NCBI GenBank assembly: GCA_000622025.1
Contig: KK211387.1
Location: forward strand, 355,945 to 419,944
Reading direction: 5' to 3'
DNA length: 64,000 bases
Source: Lachnospiraceae bacterium AD3010
GTDB lineage: Bacteria > Bacillota > Clostridia > Lachnospirales > Lachnospiraceae
Shown: one piece after another, positions 51,871 through 61,368 of the stretch
Layout: each line of letters begins with the position of its first letter
How positions within the stretch are numbered: position 1 is the stretch's first letter
The notes under the pieces: generated by a model
What the model was told of the DNA's origin: nothing
What the model saw: only the letters and a program-made list of their open reading frames with translations
Databases searched by the model: none
Position numbers and translations under genes: made by a program

Positions 51871-54800
51871 ATGCCTGATGCCGGACATGCGCAGGGTAAT
51901 ACTGCCGAAATGAAATTTGAAAAAGGCCTGCTTTCCGATACCGGAGCCCTTAATACCGATCAGACTATCCGTGACGGTCTCACGGATGAAATGCGCTCCT
52001 TTATGGATAAGGGAGGGGATGATTTTTTCAATGATGAGGGCCCAAGACAAAACCTGATACCAAAGATACGGGAAACCATCCTGAAGCGGATGATAAAGGA
52101 AAATGAGGATTCAAGGTATGACGCGGCCATAACGAGGAATAAGCACGATGAATTTACCAAAAAGAAAATGATGCCGCTTATTGACTCGTTCAAGAAAACG
52201 AAGAGAAAGTTTGTTTTGGCAGAGGCTGAGTATGACAGGGAGCTTATTCGCGCGAAAAAGCCTTCTTTATCCGGGAAATATGATGATCAGGGAGACAGCC
52301 TGATCGCTCCGAGGGTGCGGTTTTTATCGGGCCGTTCGGAGGAGGATGAGGGCTCGGAAAGCTCTGAAGCTTTTTCTTCAGGTGACAAGGAGCCTGAAGA
52401 TACTTCATCCGTTGAGACAGGACTCTCCCCTGATATAGAAGGCTCCACCGGGATGGCTTCTACAAGCCGGACGGCCTCCACCACCGGCATCGGCCTTGTA
52501 GATGATTCTTCCTCGGGATCAGCGGATGAGGGGGAGGAAGATCAGCCTCTTATGCCCGTCACGTCGATAGATGTGGAGGAAAAGGCTAAGGATGACAAGA
52601 AGCTCGCAGAAATCCGGGAAAAGATAGCAATATATCAGAACCGCAGAAGAAAAGGTCATTTTTCCGACCTGGGACTTTTCCATTTCAGGAGGGCATATGA
52701 AAGCGCGGCTTCCTCATATAGGAAGGACAGAGCGGCACTTGGTATTCAGCTTGCGAAGCTTTCCACTGAATGGGATAACATAAGAAAAGCGCGGCGGATC
52801 AGCACATTCAGGGTCCATTACAATAAATACGATAAATATGCCACAGCACTCTACAAGTTTACGAGAGAGCTGGAGGGATTAACAACCAGAAAGATCGGGC
52901 AGATCGGTAATAAGGACGCCTCAAAGAAGATAGCGGAGTATACCGGACAATATAATGCAAATCAGCTTGCCGGTATTGCCGATGAGATAGACAGAAACCC
53001 TTATAAAAGGTTCGAGCTTGAGAGGGTTAAGAGCCATAAGGATCTGGATGCGGGTTCCTTTAATGAAGAGAGCCGGGACGGTCTTATTAAATATCATAAG
53101 ACCATTGTTATGACTGCGTTTGAGGACGGTGTACACACTCTTGCGGAGGAAAAGGCGGCCGGAGCCAAAAGGATCCGTATGAAAATGCTGAGTGATTTTC
53201 ACGGATACAGGGCAAAAAACCAGTTTACGAGCAGAACTGACAGAACAGCTTTAGATGTGGGAACCGATCCCCGGAAAAGAGCATTGAAGCAGGATCCTGA
53301 CGCACAGAATACCGATGCTCAGTCCCTGAACCTCGTTGCCGATGAAAGAGGAAAAAACGGAGAATATCTGGAATCGGAAAGGTCTGCATATATGCATCAG
53401 GTTGTTACGGATTCCCGGCGTAATGTTTATGCGTTTTACAGCGATGGTGAGCTGTATTCGGAAAACTTTGCCGCGATGCAGGGAAAAGATCAGATATTAC
53501 ATTCCGTGAATGCTGAAAAGATCGAGAACGATGAGAGCCTGAGACTTGCGATCAGGCGGTCGGATTTTTTCCGTCATATTAATGCCGGAACCATACAGTA
53601 TTATATGGCCTACAATCCGGATGATGATTTTCATTTTGCAGCCAGCATGCAGGCGTTGCAGGGACAGGCAAACGGAGGACAGGGAGGAGACGGTACACCT
53701 TCCTTTAAGGCAATGACGACTGTCCAGCAGTATTTGCTGAACGCAGCTACTATCGCTGACGTAAACGCTGCAGTTACCGATGCCGGTAAAAATGATGATA
53801 TTAAAAATGTGAGGGATCTCGGGATCTTGCTTCTTTCAGATGATAACCACCCGGAACTCTGGGACTGTGCCAGGACCCTTGCACGGAATACTTGGGGAAA
53901 ATTCAAGGGTGAGGGACGTTTCCGCCACCGTCTGCAGTCACTACCGAAAAGCGGACAGGTAATGCGTATCGCCCTTATAGAAGAATTTGCAAAGGACAGG
54001 AGCCTTGCAGATATGGGATGGAATGCTCTTTTTGACCTTAGAACGGCAATCCTTCCTGATAATGTGAATATGCATTTTGAGGATCTGTCCGCAAAGCGTG
54101 ACAGCACCTTTTCCATGACAAACTTCAGGCAGAGCCTGGTGGACGGAACAATTGTCAGAGCGCTTTCGGGAACAGCATCAGCTGTAAGCAGCGGTATATC
54201 CATAAGAGATCCCCAGGATGCATGGGCTTCATATACAAAGCATTTTGCAATCTTATCCCAGAGAGTCGGAGGCGGAGCAGTCGGAGCTGCAGTCGGGCTC
54301 AGCGTTCCGGTCTCGAATATTGTAGACTCCAAATCACCGGTTTCAGATATAACGGGAGCTATTGCGTCAGGTATCTCCGCGTTAACGGACTTATTAAAGA
54401 TATGGAGGATCTATAAGAAAAATCAGGATATCGCTGATCCTTACACCAGAGACCAGAATAAAATGGAAATAGGCAAGCTGGTACTAAAAGCGATCTTTGA
54501 CATAGTAGACTGTATAGTATCAATTGTTTCGGCTGTAGTTGACAAGATGCCTGCTGCAGTTTCGGGGATCGTTGGGGCAATCAAGAATTTCGTTGCTATT
54601 GTAAAGGATATTTGTATACTTATTAAAACCGGAGCGGAGAAAAGCAGAATAACCGAATCTGACAAGGATTTGGAGACCGCCCTTACGGAACACAGGAATA
54701 ACCCTCAAGGCCAGTCGGAAAAGGAAATGCTTGGGACTGCGGTGGAAAACAGCTCCTATGGAAAGCACTTTCTTTCCTTAGCGAGAAAACGTGCGAATAA

Positions 54801-55347
54801 GGAGCAGAGAAATGCCGGCTTTGATATAGCTACGAACAGCGTGGATCTTGTGGGAAACGGTCTTGTGGCCGGGGGAGCGGCTCCATGGGGCTTCGGTTTT
54901 AAGCTCGGAGCGAAGGTTGTTTCATTTTTGGGATGGTGTGTCGGAAAGAAATATGACGCAAGTAATATGGACGAGATGATAGGTGCAGCTCTCGGAGATA
55001 AAAAATTTGCGTCGAGCCACTTCTACGATATTGACGGTGTCCTGAAGCGTGAAACCGGAATAGCAAACCGGCACTATCTTATGGATCTCTCCCGTATCTT
55101 TATGTCAATAGATACCCATCATCTGGTTCACTCGCCTAATCTCGATCCCGGGGAGACCGCTCTTGCGATCAACCTGATGCGTCCGGTACTGGATCTGGTC
55201 GGAAGCGGTGAAAGAGCATATACGGATCGGCAGAACAGATCATCAAATATCGCTAAGATGCAAAGCGCCACCCTTAAAAGGATCATGGGTGCCGTGGGAG
55301 CACCGGGAAACTGGAGAGCGGTACTAAGGCAGTCCATATCGGGATAA
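51871..55347 (+). CDS. Large helical protein with hydrophobic C-terminal segments (unknown family)
   Basis: 1158 residues, no signal peptide. Residues 1-150 are charged and helical; about 155-230 is a Ser/Glu/Asp-rich disordered tract (EDEGSESSEAFSSGD); 235-460 is coiled-coil-like; 470-780 is a mixed domain (VVTDSRRNVYAFYSDGELYS) with a GQANGGQGGDG loop; then Gly/Ala/Val/Ile-rich hydrophobic stretches near 797-820, 871-920 (DIVDCIVSIVSAVV) and 990-1025 (LVAGGAAPWGFGFKLGAKVV). The C-terminal layout parallels the 1243-aa protein (HFL...KEQRNAG versus RFL...REQSAG). GTAAGGAGACAAGCT precedes the ATG. Unknown function; a pore-forming or injected effector is one idea. Confidence 0.7.
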   Translation: MPDAGHAQGNTAEMKFEKGLLSDTGALNTDQTIRDGLTDEMRSFMDKGGDDFFNDEGPRQNLIPKIRETILKRMIKENEDSRYDAAITRNKHDEFTKKKMMPLIDSFKKTKRKFVLAEAEYDRELIRAKKPSLSGKYDDQGDSLIAPRVRFLSGRSEEDEGSESSEAFSSGDKEPEDTSSVETGLSPDIEGSTGMASTSRTASTTGIGLVDDSSSGSADEGEEDQPLMPVTSIDVEEKAKDDKKLAEIREKIAIYQNRRRKGHFSDLGLFHFRRAYESAASSYRKDRAALGIQLAKLSTEWDNIRKARRISTFRVHYNKYDKYATALYKFTRELEGLTTRKIGQIGNKDASKKIAEYTGQYNANQLAGIADEIDRNPYKRFELERVKSHKDLDAGSFNEESRDGLIKYHKTIVMTAFEDGVHTLAEEKAAGAKRIRMKMLSDFHGYRAKNQFTSRTDRTALDVGTDPRKRALKQDPDAQNTDAQSLNLVADERGKNGEYLESERSAYMHQVVTDSRRNVYAFYSDGELYSENFAAMQGKDQILHSVNAEKIENDESLRLAIRRSDFFRHINAGTIQYYMAYNPDDDFHFAASMQALQGQANGGQGGDGTPSFKAMTTVQQYLLNAATIADVNAAVTDAGKNDDIKNVRDLGILLLSDDNHPELWDCARTLARNTWGKFKGEGRFRHRLQSLPKSGQVMRIALIEEFAKDRSLADMGWNALFDLRTAILPDNVNMHFEDLSAKRDSTFSMTNFRQSLVDGTIVRALSGTASAVSSGISIRDPQDAWASYTKHFAILSQRVGGGAVGAAVGLSVPVSNIVDSKSPVSDITGAIASGISALTDLLKIWRIYKKNQDIADPYTRDQNKMEIGKLVLKAIFDIVDCIVSIVSAVVDKMPAAVSGIVGAIKNFVAIVKDICILIKTGAEKSRITESDKDLETALTEHRNNPQGQSEKEMLGTAVENSSYGKHFLSLARKRANKEQRNAGFDIATNSVDLVGNGLVAGGAAPWGFGFKLGAKVVSFLGWCVGKKYDASNMDEMIGAALGDKKFASSHFYDIDGVLKRETGIANRHYLMDLSRIFMSIDTHHLVHSPNLDPGETALAINLMRPVLDLVGSGERAYTDRQNRSSNIAKMQSATLKRIMGAVGAPGNWRAVLRQSISG

Positions 55348-55445
55348 CGCCTGATACAAAAACCGTATAATGAGCAAACGCTCAATACTTTGAAACAAAC
55401 GGCAGAAATTTACGTTTGCGGGTTTAACAAAGGATGAATAATGAA

Positions 55446-56939
55446 ATGAAATTAACTGAGCTATTAAGGGATATAGAGTACGAGGTTATAAACGGGGATC
55501 CGGAGAAAGCGGAGATAGGGAGCGTGATCTATGATTCCCGGAAGGCAGAAAAGAACTGCCTTTTTGTATGCATTACCGGAGCCAATTCCGACGGACACAG
55601 CTTTGCGGCAGAGGTAGTGGAGAAGGGGGCAGCGGCCCTTATTACGGAAAAGGATGTGCTGACGGGAAACTCTCCCGATACTGTGATAATCAGAGTAAAA
55701 AACACGCGTTACGCTTTGGCGCTTATTTCCGCCGCTTGGTTTAATCATCCGGCAGACAGCTTGAAGATCATAGGAGTCACCGGTACAAAGGGGAAGACCA
55801 CTACAACCTACCTTACAAAGGCAATACTTGAAAACGCGGGACATAAGGTAGGGCTTATCGGTACTATAGAATCGGTTATCGGAGACAGTCATATTCCTTC
55901 AAAGAACACCACTCCCGAGTCCTATGTGCTGCAGGAGACCTTCAGGGAAATGGTGGACAATGGCATAGACACCGTCGTGATGGAGGTTTCATCCCAGGCT
56001 CTTATGATGGACAGGACCGCGGGATTTACTTTTGATACCGGAGTTTTTACAAATATCGAGGCAGATCATATTGGACCGAATGAGCATAAGGATTTTGATG
56101 ATTACCTTCACTGCAAGTCCCTGCTCTTTAAGCAGTGCAGGTTTGCTGTATTGAACGGTGACGACAGGCATCTCTCCGATATCCTAAAGGATAGCACTTG
56201 TGATTTTATAACCTTTGGCTTAAATAAGGAGAATACCCTCGGATCGGATAATGATCTTCGCGCCCTTAATGAGGAGCTTATCAAGGTTCCCGGTGAGCTG
56301 GGAGTCAGCTTTGATATAGAGGGAAAGCAGATTATAAGGAAGGTGGAGGTCGGAACCCCCGGAGATTTCAGTGTTTATAACGCGCTCTGCGCAGCGGGCA
56401 TCGCTCTTCACTACAATGCCGGTGAGGATGCCATAAGAAGCGCCCTTAAGTCGGCACGTGTCCGGGGAAGGATCGAATCCGTGAGCGTTTCGGACAAATT
56501 CAGTCTTATCATTGATTATGCCCATAATGCAATGGCTCTTGAAAGCCTTCTCCTGTCCTTAAGGAAATATGAGCCTTCACGCCTTATCTGTCTTTTCGGC
56601 TGCGGCGGCAACCGCTCGAGGAGCCGGAGATTCGAGATGGGCGAGGTTTCGGGAAGGCTTGCGGATCTAACCGTAATTACCTCGGACAATCCGCGTTTTG
56701 AGGAGCCTTCCGCCATAATAGACGATATAGAGACCGGGATCAAAAAGACCGGGGGAAAGTATATCAGGATAGAGGACAGAAAGGAAGCTATTGCCTGGGC
56801 CATAAAGAACGGGGAGAGCGGAGATCTTATCATACTGGCGGGCAAGGGGCATGAGGATTATCAGGAGATAGAGGGCGTTAAGCATCCAATGGATGAAAGG
56901 GTGCTGATAAACGAGATCCTTGGCAGAAAAGTTGTCTAA
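55446..56939 (+). CDS. murE: UDP-MurNAc-tripeptide synthetase (meso-DAP adding)
   Basis: About 497 residues from ATG 55446; an in-frame ATG at 55434 is possible but has no room for a ribosome binding site. Mur ligase: VIYDSRKAEKNCLFV, ATP loop GVTGTKGKTTTTYLTKA near 108-124, NTTPESYVLQ, EVSSQALMM. The amino-acid-selecting motif is DNPR in SDNPRFEEP, which marks meso-diaminopimelate enzymes; lysine enzymes differ there. Cytoplasmic peptidoglycan precursor synthesis. It starts the right-hand rightward gene block. Confidence 0.93.
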   Translation: MKLTELLRDIEYEVINGDPEKAEIGSVIYDSRKAEKNCLFVCITGANSDGHSFAAEVVEKGAAALITEKDVLTGNSPDTVIIRVKNTRYALALISAAWFNHPADSLKIIGVTGTKGKTTTTYLTKAILENAGHKVGLIGTIESVIGDSHIPSKNTTPESYVLQETFREMVDNGIDTVVMEVSSQALMMDRTAGFTFDTGVFTNIEADHIGPNEHKDFDDYLHCKSLLFKQCRFAVLNGDDRHLSDILKDSTCDFITFGLNKENTLGSDNDLRALNEELIKVPGELGVSFDIEGKQIIRKVEVGTPGDFSVYNALCAAGIALHYNAGEDAIRSALKSARVRGRIESVSVSDKFSLIIDYAHNAMALESLLLSLRKYEPSRLICLFGCGGNRSRSRRFEMGEVSGRLADLTVITSDNPRFEEPSAIIDDIETGIKKTGGKYIRIEDRKEAIAWAIKNGESGDLIILAGKGHEDYQEIEGVKHPMDERVLINEILGRKVV

Positions 56940-59172
56940 ATTCGCAGATATCATCATTGACATTTCCATAGAAAAGCTGGATAAGACTTTTCAATACAGG
57001 ATACCGGAGGAAATGGAAGGAGACATTGCCCCCGGTGTTTCTGTGTGCGTACCTTTCGGAAAAGGGGGACGTTCACTGAGGGGCTATGTGCTGTCAATAT
57101 CAGAAACGCCTGTTATCGAAGAAGGGCGAATAAGGGACATCATATCCGTGATCCACTCCGGAGGAAAGGGTAAGGCTGAAGGGGAGCTTATTAAACTTGC
57201 TTTCTGGATAAAAAACCACTATGGCGGAACGCTTTCCCAGGCTCTGAAGGTGGTTTTTCCGATCAAGAAGTCGGTCAGGGAAAGAAAGAGGGTGAATATC
57301 ATCCCACTAAAAAGCCCTGAAGAGTTACTTAAGGAAGCGGATCTTTCGGGGAAGAAGCATTATACCGCAAGAGAGCGTGTATTAAGGGCATTGGCAGAGT
57401 CCGGACAGATCGATGCCTCTCTCCTTTCGGATAAGTTAAATGTAAGTAAAAGCGTTTTGAAAGCTCTGGAGGAAAAGGGCTTTATAAGGCTTGAGGCTCT
57501 TCGGGAGTACAGGAATCCGGGAATCCGTTCCGGAGAAAATTCAGGGATTCCTACTTTTTCCGATGAGCAGAAGCTGATATATGAAAGCTTTATCCATGAT
57601 TATGATTTGGGTTTAAGGGAGACCTGTCTTATAAGAGGAGTTACGGGCTCGGGAAAGACCCTTCTCTATATCGAGATGATAGAGCATGTGGTTAGAAGCG
57701 GAAAACAGGCGATCATGCTGATCCCGGAGATAGCTCTTACCTTTCAGACCGTTATGCGCTTCCACCAGCGTTTCGGCGACAGGGTCTCCTATATGCATAG
57801 CCGTCTTTCCCCGGGGGAGAGGTACGATCAGTACGAGAGAGCCCGTAATGGCGAGATAGATGTCATGATAGGTCCGCGTTCGGCGCTTTTTACCCCCTTT
57901 AATGACCTGGGGATAATAATAATTGATGAGGAACACGAGAACAGCTACAAGGCCGATAATATGCCGAAGTACCACGCAAGGGAGACCGCAGGGGAACGGG
58001 CATTAAACGCGGGAGCTATGCTGATCCTCGGCTCTGCCACGCCTTCCATTGACGCAGAGTACAGGGCGAGAAAAGGAGAGTACCGACTTTTTACGATGGA
58101 AAAACGTCCCACAGGGGGGAGTCTCCCCGGGGTCAGCATCGTTGATCTAAGACAGGAATTGAAAAAGGGCAACCGCTCTATGTTCTCACTGAAGCTACAG
58201 GAGCTGATGGGGGACAGGCTCCGTAAAAATGAGCAGATCATGCTTTTCTTAAACCGGAGAGGCTATTCCGGCTTTGTAAGCTGCAGGAGCTGCGGCCACG
58301 TGATGAAGTGCCCCCACTGCGATGTGTCCTTAACATCACATAATAACGGATTTTTAACCTGTCATTACTGCGGCTACAGGGAAAGGGCCGTGAAAACCTG
58401 CCCTGAATGCGGTTCAAAATACATCGGAGGCATGAGAGCAGGAACCGAGCAGATAGAGGAGGGGGTAAGGAAGCTTTTTCCCGGTGCACGTATCTTAAGG
58501 ATGGACGGGGACACGGTAAGACATAAGGATGACTATGACAGGATACTGTCGGATTTTAAGGACCACAGGGCTGATATTCTGATCGGCACCCAGATGATAG
58601 TAAAGGGGCATGACTTCCCGCTTGTAACCCTTGTCGGGATAATACTTGCGGATCTCTCCTTAAACTCTTCGGACTATCGATCCGCCGAGAGGACCTTTGA
58701 CCTTCTTACCCAGGCAGCCGGAAGGGCCGGAAGAGGGGAGGGCGCCGGAGAGGTGGTGGTACAGACCTACGAACCGGATCACTACAGTATTGAAGCTGCA
58801 GCTCAACAGGATTATAATATGTTTTATTCAAAAGAGATAATGTTCAGGGAGCTTATGTCCTATCCTCCGGTTTCACATCTTCTGAAGGTTCTTATTGAGG
58901 GAAGGAAAGAAGATAGAGTAAAAAAGGAGGCCGCCCGCCTTGCAGATCTGGCAAGAGAAAGCCTTCCCGGAGGGAAGGATGATAAGGCGCATAAGGTCAT
59001 AGGACCGGCACCGGATGTCATTTCAAAGATAAAGGATGTTTTCCGCGAGGTTTTCTATATTAGAGACGGAGACTATGGAAAGCTTACGGAGATAAGGGAA
59101 AAAATAGAAGATAACAGGCGTGATGAAAACAGATATGATACCTATGTGTCATACGACTTTGATCCCTTGTGA
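56920..59172 (+). CDS. priA: Primosomal replication restart helicase PriA
   Basis: 750 residues. N-terminal DNA-binding domain (ADIIIDISIEKLDKTFQY), helicase with Walker A GVTGSGKTLLY near 236, DEEH box near 330, zinc-binding cysteines in CRSCGHVMKCPHCD and CHYCGYRERAVKTCPECGS, and motif VI QAAGRAGRGEG. It restarts stalled replication forks. The start is TTG at 56920, within the end of murE; a later TTG at 56932 is possible. Confidence 0.93.
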   Translation: MAEKLSKFADIIIDISIEKLDKTFQYRIPEEMEGDIAPGVSVCVPFGKGGRSLRGYVLSISETPVIEEGRIRDIISVIHSGGKGKAEGELIKLAFWIKNHYGGTLSQALKVVFPIKKSVRERKRVNIIPLKSPEELLKEADLSGKKHYTARERVLRALAESGQIDASLLSDKLNVSKSVLKALEEKGFIRLEALREYRNPGIRSGENSGIPTFSDEQKLIYESFIHDYDLGLRETCLIRGVTGSGKTLLYIEMIEHVVRSGKQAIMLIPEIALTFQTVMRFHQRFGDRVSYMHSRLSPGERYDQYERARNGEIDVMIGPRSALFTPFNDLGIIIIDEEHENSYKADNMPKYHARETAGERALNAGAMLILGSATPSIDAEYRARKGEYRLFTMEKRPTGGSLPGVSIVDLRQELKKGNRSMFSLKLQELMGDRLRKNEQIMLFLNRRGYSGFVSCRSCGHVMKCPHCDVSLTSHNNGFLTCHYCGYRERAVKTCPECGSKYIGGMRAGTEQIEEGVRKLFPGARILRMDGDTVRHKDDYDRILSDFKDHRADILIGTQMIVKGHDFPLVTLVGIILADLSLNSSDYRSAERTFDLLTQAAGRAGRGEGAGEVVVQTYEPDHYSIEAAAQQDYNMFYSKEIMFRELMSYPPVSHLLKVLIEGRKEDRVKKEAARLADLARESLPGGKDDKAHKVIGPAPDVISKIKDVFREVFYIRDGDYGKLTEIREKIEDNRRDENRYDTYVSYDFDPL

Positions 59173-59202
59173 AGTAAGAATAGAAAAGAGGTAGTAAATA
59201 AT

Positions 59203-59700
59203 ATGGCATTAAGACAGATAAGGGAGATCGGAGACGAGATACTCCTTAAGCCCTGCAGGGAAGTTAAAGAGGTGACACCCAGGGTAAGAGAAATAATAGA
59301 CGATATGTTTGAGACCCTGTACGACGCAGACGGGGTGGGACTTGCGGCTCCGCAGGTAGGCATCTTAAAAAAGATCGTGATAATTGATACAGGGGACGAT
59401 CCCCATATACTTATCAATCCTAAGATCATAGAGAGCAGCGGGGAACAGACGGGTAATGAGGGCTGTCTTTCCGTTCCGGGTAAATACGGAGTGGTGACGA
59501 GACCAAACTACGTTAAGGTTGCCTACTATGATGAGGAAATGCAGCAGAAAGAGCTCGAGGGAACCGAACTTCTGGCCCGGGCTATATGCCATGAGCTTGA
59601 CCATCTGGACGGAAAACTCTATGTAGATATGGTGGAGAACGGGCTCCATGACGTGGAGGAGATGGAAGAAGCCGGAGAGCAGGCAGAGGAGACCGAATAA
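59203..59700 (+). CDS. def: Peptide deformylase
   Basis: 165 residues. All three motifs: GVGLAAPQVG near 45, EGCLSVPG near 87 and the metal site HELDH at 130-134. Removes the N-formyl group from new proteins. GAGG lies before the ATG; fmt follows with no gap, so the pair of formylation enzymes is co-expressed. Confidence 0.95.
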   Translation: MALRQIREIGDEILLKPCREVKEVTPRVREIIDDMFETLYDADGVGLAAPQVGILKKIVIIDTGDDPHILINPKIIESSGEQTGNEGCLSVPGKYGVVTRPNYVKVAYYDEEMQQKELEGTELLARAICHELDHLDGKLYVDMVENGLHDVEEMEEAGEQAEETE

Positions 59701-60645
59701 ATGGATATAGTATTTATGGGTACTCCGGACTTTGCCTCCACAGCACTTGAAAAGCTCGCAGATAGCGGAGAAAACGTGGTAATGGCAGTTACCCAGCCCG
59801 ACAGGGCAAAGGGCAGGGGAAAGGGGATAGCCATAAGTCCCGTCAAGAAATGTGCCCTGGATAGGGGAATAGAGGTTTTTCAGCCTGAAAAGGTGAAGGA
59901 AGCCGCGGCTGTACAGCATATCAGAGAGAAGGCACCGGAGCTCATAGTAGTGGCAGCATTCGGACAGATCCTTTCAAAGGAGATACTGGAGATCCCAAAG
60001 TATGGATGCATAAATATCCATGCCTCACTTCTTCCGGAATACAGGGGGGCATCACCCATTCAGCGCTGCATTATGGATGGAAAAAAGGAAACGGGTGTTA
60101 CCATAATGCGGATGGATGAAGGGCTTGACACTGGAGATATTATTCTAAAGCGCAGTATTCCCATAGCACCGGATGAGACAGGAGGCAGTCTTTTCGATAA
60201 GCTGGCCGAATTGGGGGCTTCGATGGTGATTCAGGCTGTATCGGATTTAAGAGAGGGAAAAGCTGCTTTTGTTCCCCAGGATAACTCCAAATCGTCATAT
60301 GCAGCACTGCTAAAAAAGGATAGCGGGTGTTTGGATTTTTCCAGGGATGCATCCGAATTGGAGAGACTTGTCCGGGCTATGAATCCATGGCCCAGTGCCT
60401 GGACAAAATACGGCGAAAAAACCTTAAAAATATGGAAAGCACGTGTTACTGAGGATATTATTACAGACGATACGGTAAAATTTGGAGAAATAATAAGCGT
60501 TACAAAAGATGATTTTACAGTAAAGTGTGGAAACGGTGCACTCGTTATTGAAGAATTGCAGCTGGAGGGGAAGAAAAGAATGTCCTCACACGATTTTTTA
60601 CTCGGCATGAAGATAAAAACAGGCGATATTTTGAAAGGAGAATAA
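59701..60645 (+). CDS. fmt: Methionyl-tRNA formyltransferase
   Basis: 314 residues. IVFMGTPDFASTALEKL at the start, the catalytic Asn/His region NIHASLLPEYRGASPIQ near 107-123, and IMRMDEGLDTGDI. The C-terminal OB-like domain binds the tRNA. Formylates initiator Met-tRNA. Directly abuts def. Confidence 0.95.
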   Translation: MDIVFMGTPDFASTALEKLADSGENVVMAVTQPDRAKGRGKGIAISPVKKCALDRGIEVFQPEKVKEAAAVQHIREKAPELIVVAAFGQILSKEILEIPKYGCINIHASLLPEYRGASPIQRCIMDGKKETGVTIMRMDEGLDTGDIILKRSIPIAPDETGGSLFDKLAELGASMVIQAVSDLREGKAAFVPQDNSKSSYAALLKKDSGCLDFSRDASELERLVRAMNPWPSAWTKYGEKTLKIWKARVTEDIITDDTVKFGEIISVTKDDFTVKCGNGALVIEELQLEGKKRMSSHDFLLGMKIKTGDILKGE

Positions 60646-60648
60646 AAA

Positions 60649-61368
60649 ATGTATTACCCAATGGGATTATATTCCCTCACATACAACTGGACCTATATTT
60701 TAGTAATAATAGGCGCTATTTTATCCATGGCGGCTTCGGCCAAAGTCAACTCGACCTTTAAAAAATACTCTCAGATCCGCTCGGGAAGCGGTATTACGGG
60801 GGCAATGGCTGCGGAAGAGATACTGAGAAGGAATACAATAACTGATGTTTCTGTACAGCATATCCCCGGAGAACTGACAGATAACTATAATCCTGCAAGA
60901 AAAACCGTGAATCTTTCGGATTCGGTTTACGGTTCCGGATCGGTGGCGGCTATCGGTGTAGCAGCACATGAGTGCGGACACGTTATGCAGCATGCCGACG
61001 GCTATCTTCCTCTTTCCATAAGGGCAGCGCTGGTGCCTGCCGCGAATTTCGGTTCCAGGCTGGGCCTTCCTATCTGCATTGTCGGTCTCTTCATGGGAAG
61101 CATGGGTCACACAATAATAACGATAGGTATATGGCTTTTTTCGCTGGCGGTATTATTTCAGCTCATTACCCTTCCTGTGGAATTTGACGCCAGTAAGAGA
61201 GCATTGGTACAGCTTGAAAGTAACGGAATGCTTTCTTCTGAAGAGCTGAAGTGCACGAAAGAGGTGCTGTCGGCTGCGGCACTTACCTATGTTGCAGCTG
61301 CAGCGGCATCTATCCTGCAGCTTCTCAGGCTTCTTATCCTTTTTGGAGGAAACCGCAGGCGTGACTAA
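60649..61368 (+). CDS. YugP-type membrane zinc metallopeptidase
   Basis: 239 residues. An N-terminal helix (ILVIIGAILSMAASA), a soluble part, then the zinc site HECGH at 107-111 (AAHECGHVMQHADGY) followed by two or three membrane helices (FGSRLGLPICIVGLFMG; IITIGIWLFSLAVLFQLI) and a last one at the C-terminus. The family is conserved next to fmt and rsmB in Clostridia; its substrate is unknown. AAAGGAGAATAAAA precedes the ATG; overlaps rsmB by 8 bases. Confidence 0.88.
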   Translation: MYYPMGLYSLTYNWTYILVIIGAILSMAASAKVNSTFKKYSQIRSGSGITGAMAAEEILRRNTITDVSVQHIPGELTDNYNPARKTVNLSDSVYGSGSVAAIGVAAHECGHVMQHADGYLPLSIRAALVPAANFGSRLGLPICIVGLFMGSMGHTIITIGIWLFSLAVLFQLITLPVEFDASKRALVQLESNGMLSSEELKCTKEVLSAAALTYVAAAAASILQLLRLLILFGGNRRRD

